In this document: in pieces, positions 58,068 through 64,000 of the stretch
How the letters are laid out: the number at the start of each line of letters is the position of its first letter
Numbering within the stretch: the first letter of the stretch is position 1
Source: Luzula sylvatica
Taxonomy: Eukaryota; Streptophyta; Magnoliopsida; Poales; Juncaceae
Reading direction: 5' to 3'
Assembly (NCBI GenBank): GCA_946800325.1
Contig: OX326959.1
Location: 30,790,527 to 30,854,526, forward strand
DNA length: 64,000 bases
Position numbers and translations under genes: made by a program
The notes under the pieces: model-generated
The model's database searches: none
Seen by the model: the letters and a program-made list of their open reading frames with translations, nothing else
Told to the model about the DNA's origin: nothing

Positions 58068-61000
58068 ATTGTGGTTTTCATCAAAAAAAAGAAAAATTTG
58101 TTTCTGGTTTTCTTCAAAAATAGAAAATTAGTTTGTGGTTTAAAAAAAAAAAACAAAATTAGTTTGAGGTTTTCTTCAAAAAAAGAAAATTAGTTTGAGG
58201 TTTTCTTCAAAAAAAGAAAATTAGTTTGTCGTTTTCTTAAAAAAAAGGAAATTAGTTTGTGGTTTTGTTCAAAAAAAGAAAATTGGTTTGTGGTTTTCTT
58301 CAAAAAAAGAAAATTAGTTTGTGGTTTTCTTCAAAAAAAGAAAAATTAGTTTGTGGTTTTCTTAAAAAAAAAAGAAAAATTAGTTTGTGGTTTTCTTCAA
58401 GAAAAGAAAAAATTTGTTTGTGGTTTTCTTCAAAAAAATGAAAATTATTTTGTGGTTTTCTTCAAAAAAAGAATATTAGTTTGTGGTTTTCTTCAAAAAA
58501 AGAAAATTAGTATTACTTTGTGGTTTCCTTCAAAAAATGAAAAATTAGTTTTTGGTTTTCTTCAAACAAGAAAAAGAAAATTAGTTTGTGGTTTTATTCA
58601 AAAAAAGAAAATTACTTTCTGGGTTTCTTCAAAAAATAAAAATTAGTTTGTGGTTTTCTTCAAAAAAAGAAAATTAGTATGTGGTTTTCTTAATAAAAAG
58701 AAAAATTAGTTTGTGGTTTTCTTCAAAAAAAATAAAATTTGTTTGTGGTTTTCTTCAAAAAAAGAAAAATTAGTTTGTGGTTTTCTCAAAAAAATTAAAT
58801 TAGTTTGTGGTTTTCTCAAAAAAATTAAATTAGTTTGTGGTTTTCTTCAAAAAATAAAAAATTAGTTTGTGGCTTTCTTCAAAAAAATAGAAAATTAGTT
58901 TGTGGTTTTCTTCAAAAAAAAAATTAGTTTGTGGTTTTCTTCAAAAAAGAAAAAGAAAATTAGATTGTGGTTTTATTCAAAAAAAGAAAATTACTTTCTG
59001 GTTTTCTTCAAAAAAAGAAAATTAGTTTGTGGTTTTCCTCAAAAAAAGAAAATTAGTATGTGGTTTTCTTAATAAAAAGAAAAATTAGTTTGTGGTTTTC
59101 TTCAAAAAAAATAAAATTAGTTTGTGGTTTTCTTCAAAAAAAGACAAATTAGTTTGTGGTTTTCTCAAAAAAATTAAATTAGTTTGTGGTTTTCTTCAAA
59201 AAAAGAAAATTAGTATTACTTTGTGGTTTCCTTCAAAAAATGTAAAATTAGTTTGTGGTTTTCTTCAAAAAAGAAAAAGAAAATTAGTTTGTGCTTTTAT
59301 TCAAAAAAAGAAAATTACTTTCTGGTTTTCTTCAAAAAAAGAAAATTAGTTTGTGGTTTTCATCAAAAAAAGAAAATTAGTATGTGGTTTTCTTAATAGA
59401 AAGAAAAATTAGTTTGTGGTTTTCTTCAAAAAAAATAAAATTAGTTTGTGGTTTTCTTCAAAAAAAGAACAATTAGTTTGTGGTTTTCTCAAAAAAATTA
59501 AATTAGTTTGTGGTTTTCTTCAAAAAAAAAAAAAAATTCGTTTGTGGCTTTCTTCAAAAAAAAAGAAAATTAGTTTGTGGTTTTCTTCAAAAAAAAAAAA
59601 TTAGTTTTTGGTTTTCTTCAAAAAAAAAAAAATTGGTTTGTGATTTTCTTCAAAAAAAGAAAAATTAGTTTGAGGCTTTCTTCAATAAAAGAAAAATTAG
59701 TTTGTGGTTTTCCTCAAAAAAAGAAAATTAGTATGTGGTTTTCTTAATAAAAAGAAAAATTTGTTTGTGGTTTTCTTCAAAAAATATAAAATTAGTTTGT
59801 GGTTTTCTTCAAAAAAGAAGTAAATTAGTTTGTGGTTTTCATCAAAAAAAGAAAATTAGTTTGTGGTTTTCTTCAAAAAAAAGAAAATTATTTGGTGGTT
59901 TTCTTCAAAAAAAAAAAACTAGTTTGTGGTTTTCTTCAAAAAAAGAAAAATTAGTTTGTGGTTTTCTTCAAAAAAGAAGAAAATTAGTTTGTGGTTTTCA
60001 TCAAAAAAAGAAAATTAGTTTGTGGTTTTCTTCAAAAATAGAAAATTAGTTTGTGGTTTTCTTCAAAAAAAGATAAATTAGTTTGTGGTTTTCTTAAAAA
60101 AAAGAAAATTAGTTTGTGGTTTTCTTTAAAAATTGAAAATTAGTTTGTGGTTTTCTTCAAAAAAAGAAAATTAGTATCTGGTTATCTTAAAAAAAAAAAA
60201 AACTAGTTAATGTTTTTCTTCAAAAACAGAAAAATTAGTTTGTGGTTTTCTTCAAAAAAAGAAAAATTAGTTTGTGGTTTTATTCAGAAAAAAAAAATTA
60301 GTTTGTTGTTTTCTTAAAAAAAAGAAAAATTAGAATTAGTTTGTGGCTTTCTTCAAAAAAAGAATATTAGTTTGTGGTTTTCTTCAAAAAAAGAAAACTA
60401 GTTTTTGGTTTTCATCAAAAAAAGAAAAAATGTTTGTGGTGTTCTTCAAAAAAAGAAAATTAATTTGTGGTTTTCATCAGAAAAAGAAATCTAGTTTGTG
60501 GTTTTCTTCAAAAAAAGATAAATTAGTTTGTGGTTTTCGAAAAAAAAAGAAAATTAGTTTGATGTTTTCTTCAAAAAAAGAAAATTAGTTTGTGGTTTTC
60601 TTCAAAAAAAGGAAATTAGTTTGTGGTTTTCTTCAAAAAAAGAAAATTAGTTTGTGGTTTTCTTCAAAAATAGAAAATTAGATTGTGGTTTTCTTCAAAA
60701 AAAGAAAAAATTAGATTGTGGTTTTCTTCAAAAAAAGAAAATTAGTTTGTGGTTTTCTTCAAAAAAAGGAAATTAGTTTGTGGTTTTCTAAAAAAAAAGA
60801 AAATTAGTTTGAGGTTGTCTTCAAAAAAAGAAAATTAATTTGTGGTTTTCTTTAAAAAAAGAAAATTAGTATGTAGTTTTCTTCAAAAAAGAAGTAAATT
60901 AGTTTGTGGTTTTCATCAAAAAAAAAAAATTAGTTTGTGGTTTTCTTCAAAAAAAGAAAATTAGGTGGTGGTTTTCTTAAAAAAAAAAAACTAGTTTGAG

Positions 61001-62410
61001 GTTTTCATCAAAAAAAGAAAAATTACTTTGTGGTTTTCTTCAAAAAAAGAAAAATTAGTTTGTGGTTTTATTGAAAAAAAAGAAAATTAGTTTGTGGTTT
61101 ACTTCAAAAAAATAAGACTAGTTTGTGGTTTTCTTCAAAAAAATAAAAATTAGAATTAGTTTATGGTTTTCTTCAAAAAAAGAAAATTAGTTTGTGGTCT
61201 TCGAAAAAAAAATAAAACCAGTTTTTGGTATTCTTCAAAAAAAGAAAAAATTGTTTGTGGTATCCTTAAAAAAAGAAAATTAGTTTGTTGTTTTCTTCAA
61301 AAAAAGAAATCTTGTTTGTGGTTTTTTTCAAAAAAAGAAAAATTAGTTTGTGGTTTTCTAAAAAAAACAAAATTGGTTTGAAGTTTTCTTCAAAAAAAGA
61401 AAATTAGTTTGTTGTTTTCTTCAAAAAAAGAAAATTAGTTTGTGGTTTTCTTCAAAAAAAGGAAATTAGTTTGTGATTTTCTTCAAAAATAGAAAATAAG
61501 ATTGTGGTTTTCTTCAAAAAAAGAAAAATTAGATTGTGGTTTTCTTAAAAAAAAAAAAATAGTTTGTGGTTTTCTTCAAAAAAAGAAAAATTAGTTTGTG
61601 GTTTTCTTCAAAAAAGAAAATTAGTTTGTGGTTTTCTTCAAAAATAGAGAATTAGATTGTGGTTTTCTTCAAAAAAAGAAAAATTAGTCTGTGGTTTTCT
61701 TCAAAAAAAAGAAAATTAGTTTGTTGTTTTCTTCAAAAAAAGAAAATTAGTTTGTGGTTTTCTTAAAAAAAAGAAAAATTAGTTTGTGGTTTTCTTCATA
61801 AAAAGAAAAATTAGTTTGTGGTTTTAAAAAAAAAAAAAAAATTAGTTTGAGGTTTTCTTCAAAAAAACAAAATTAGTTTCTGGTTTTCTTAAAAAAAAGA
61901 AAATTAGTTTGTGGTTTTCTTCAAAAAAAAGAAAATTAGTTTGTGGGTTTCTTCAAAAAAAGAAAATAAGTTTGTGCTTTTGTTCAAAAAAAGAAAATTA
62001 GTTTGTTTTTTTCTTCAAAAATTGAAAATTAGTTTGTGGTTTTCTAAAGAAAAAAGAAAAATTAGTTTGTGGTTTTCTTCAAAAAATGAAAATTAGTTTG
62101 TGGTTTTCTTCAAAAAAAGAAAACTAGTTTGTGGTCTTCTTCAATAAACGAAAATTAGTTAGTGGTTTTCTTCAAAAAAAGAAAAAATAGTATGTGGTTT
62201 TCTTCAAAAAAGAAAAATTAGATTTTGGCTTTTTCCAAAAAAAAGAAAATTAGTTTGTGGTTTTGTTCAAAAAAAGAAAATTAGATTGTGGTTTTCTTCA
62301 AAAAAAGAAAAATTAGTTTGTGGTTTTCTTCAAAAAAAAAGAAAATTAGTTTGTGGTTTTCTTCAAAAAAGAAAATTAGTTTGTGGTTTTCTTAGGAAAT
62401 AGAAAATTAG
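58068..62410 (+). repeat. Diverged higher-order repeat copy 5 (about 4,343 bp)
   Basis: Begins like copy 4. It then contains several local reduplications of a 300-400-bp block (markers TATTACTTTG at about 58510 and 59214; TTAATAAAAAGAAAAATT at about 58690, 59070 and 59745), and from 60.45 kb follows the version found at 42.25-44.2 kb. Confidence 0.8.
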
Positions 62411-63970
62411 ATTGTGGTTTTCTTCAAAAAAAAGAAAAATTAGTTTCTGGCTTTCTTCAAAAATAGAAAATTAGTTTGTGGTTTAAAAAAAAAAAACAAA
62501 ATTAGTTTGAGGTTTTCTTCAAAAAAAGAAAATTAGTTTGAGGTTTTCTTCAAAAAAAGAAAATTAGTGTGTCATTTTCTTCAAAAAAAGGAAATTAGTT
62601 TGTGGTTTTGTTCAAAAAAAGAAAATTAGTTTGTGGTTTTCTTCAAAAAAAGAAAATTAGTTTGTGGTTTTCTTCAAAAAAAGAAAAATTAGTTTGTGGT
62701 TTTCTTAAAAAAAAAAGAAAAATTAGTTTGTGGTTTTCTTCTAGAAAAGAAAAATTAGTTTGTGGTTTTCTTCAAAAAAATGAAAATTAGTTTGTGGTTT
62801 TCTTCAAAAAAAGAATATTAGTTTGTGGTTTTCTTCAAAAAAAGAAAATTAGTATTACTTTGGGGTTTCCTTCAAAAAATGAAAAATTAGTTTGTGGTTT
62901 TCTTCAAAAAAGAAAAAGAAAATTAGTTTGTGGTTTTCCTCAAAAAAAGAAAATTAGTATGTGGTTTTCTTAATAAAAAGACAAATTAGTTTGTGGTTTT
63001 CTTCAAAAAAAATTAAATTAGTTTGTGGTTTTCTTCAAAAAAAGAAAATTAGTTTGTGGTTTTCTTCAAAAATAGAAAATTAGTTTGTGGTTTTCTTCAA
63101 AAAAAGAAAAATAAGATTGTGGTTTTCTTAAAAAAAAAAAAACTAGTTTGTGGTTTTCTTCAAAAAAAAAAAAAATTAGTTTTTGGTTTTCTTCAAAAAA
63201 AGAAAATTAGTTTGTGGTTTTCTTCAAAAATAGAAAATTAGATTGTGGTTTTCTTGAAAAAAAGAAAAATTAGTTTGTGGTTTTCTTCAAAAAAAAGAAA
63301 ATTAGTTTGTTGTTTTCCACAAAAAAAGAAAATTAGTTTGTGGTTTTCTTAAAAAAAAGAAAAATTAGTTTGTGGTTTTCTTCAAAAAAAGAAAAATTAG
63401 TTTGTGGTTTTCAAAAAAAAAAAAAAAATTAGTTTGAGGTTTTCTTAAAAAAAACAAAATTAGTTTCTGGTTTTCTTAAAAAAAAGAAAATTAGTTTGTG
63501 GTTTTCTTCAAAAAAAAAGAAAATTAGTTTGTGGGTTTCTTCAAAAAAAGAAAATTAGTTTGTGCTTTTCTTCAAAAAAAGAAAATTAGTTTGTTTTTTT
63601 CTTCAAAAATTGAAAATTAGTTTGTGGTTTTCTTAAAAAAAAAGAAAAATTAGTTTGTGGTTTTCTTCAAAAAAAGAAAACTAGTTTGTGGTTTTCTTCA
63701 AAAAAAGAAAATTAGTCAGTGGTTTTCTTCAAAAAAAAAAAAAATAGTATGTGGTTTTCTTCAAAAAAAGAAAAATTAGATTTTGGCTTTCTTCAAAAAA
63801 AAAAAAAATTAGTTTGTGGTTTTGTTCAAAAAAAGAAAATTAGATTGTGGTTTTCTTAAAAAAAAGAAAAATTAGTTTGTGGTTTTCTTCAAAAAAAAAG
63901 AAAATTAGTTTGTGGTTTTCTTCAAAAAAAGAAAATTAGTTTGTGGTTTTCTTCAGAAATAGAAAATTAG
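62411..63970 (+). repeat. Truncated higher-order repeat copy 6 (1,560 bp)
   Basis: Carries the first about 0.55 kb and the last about 1 kb of a copy; the middle about 2 kb is missing. The array continues to the window edge. Confidence 0.8.
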
Positions 63971-64000
63971 ATTGTGGATTTCTTCAAACAAAAGAAAAAT

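Larger units (their letters stand above)
35176..64000. repeat. Satellite array of a 31-bp monomer, runs off the right edge
   Basis: The monomer on the plus strand is GAAAATTAG, then TTTGTGGTTTTCTTC, then about seven A: about 31 bp, 7 G/C. It varies mainly in A-run length (roughly 5-13), an extra A after GAAAA, and point changes such as GTGG to GAGG or GTTG. Roughly 900 copies fill 28.8 kb with no other sequence between. The period is 1 mod 3, so frames cycle through three registers every 93 nt and meet TAG once per cycle. This produces many apparent 60-120-codon frames (KLVCGFLQKKKISLWFSSKK-type) that are not genes. Each monomer joint has a 7-bp dyad, TTTTCTT and AAGAAAA. Confidence 0.97.
42250..64000 (+). 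repeat. Satellite block 3, plus orientation, higher-order repeat array
   Basis: Plus orientation resumes after AAGAAAA at 42250-42256. Variant monomers recur in fixed order as a higher-order repeat. Using the variant TTCAGAAATAGAAAATTAG as a marker (its TAG ends at 44179, 47578, 50978, 54445, 58067, and in changed form 62410 and 63970) the spacings are 3399, 3400, 3467, 3622, 4343 and 1560 bp. The first part, 42.25-44.2 kb, matches 60.45-62.4 kb closely. Confidence 0.95.

Noticed and set aside
35191..63241. Repeated 60-120-codon reading frames on both strands inside the satellite
   Set aside because: They follow from a 31-bp period with one TAG per 93 nt; many begin with GTG right after that stop, and their lengths track monomer counts. 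No sign of a promoter or of coding constraint.
35176..64000. CRISPR array (regular about 31-bp spacing)
   Set aside because: There are no unique spacers between repeats; the whole unit is repeated, and the setting is a plant nuclear genome.
35176..64000. Telomeric repeat array
   Set aside because: The unit is unrelated to TTTAGGG or known plant telomere variants and is four times longer.

Overview
The window looks like intergenic, repeat-dominated nuclear DNA from a flowering plant, probably a eudicot. It is very AT-rich and carries a Copia-type LTR element primed by initiator-Met tRNA. It also holds hAT and Mutator-like non-autonomous elements with clean 8- and 9-bp target duplications, tRNA-derived SINEs and Helitron 3' ends. 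I cannot name the species. I see no intact, confidently functional protein-coding gene. The gene-like stretches are broken or captured fragments.

Layout. 0-5 kb: a foldback element, a decayed gene fragment with an RPA1-like feel, and a large TIR element of a family that recurs at 13.4 and 20.3 kb, followed by AT-rich sequence with short direct repeats. 5.0-6.25 kb: a GC-rich, internally repetitive insert ending in a Helitron-type hairpin plus CTAG. 6.3-8 kb: a cluster of tRNA-like (SINE) heads and two small MITEs with perfect 9-bp duplications. 8.76-12.29 kb: a young, complete, non-autonomous Copia-type LTR element on the minus strand. 13.17-14.74 kb: a hAT element with a Pack-MULE-like element nested inside. 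15.66-16.15 kb: a hAT-like MITE. 17.43-18.71 kb: a PIF/Harbinger-like element. 20.33-20.81 kb: another MULE-like element. 25.33-26.24 and 31.78-32.45 kb: two copies of one hAT family; the first is interrupted by a SINE and the second preserves the empty site. 28.1-29.0 kb: a candidate minus-strand gene or gene relic. 31.05-31.78 kb: LTR-like sequence with ten palindromic TTATAACGG-type sites. 32.46-35.03 kb: an intron-containing captured gene fragment ending in a Helitron 3' terminus.

From about 35.18 kb to the right edge (28.8 kb) the window is a single satellite with a monomer of about 31 bp (roughly 900 copies), about 23% GC. It runs plus (35.18-39.41), minus (39.41-42.25) and plus again (42.25-64.0). 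Both orientation switches fall on the same 7-bp word, AAGAAAA, which is one arm of a short dyad present in every monomer. From 42 kb on, the monomers are organised in near-identical higher-order repeats of 3,399, 3,400, 3,467 and 3,622 bp, differing by whole numbers of monomers. The consensus monomer has no CG and no CHG site on either strand. This satellite, with its inverted block and higher-order structure, is the main candidate for something undescribed. All of the many 60-120-codon reading frames inside it are by-products of the 31-bp period and should not be annotated as genes.
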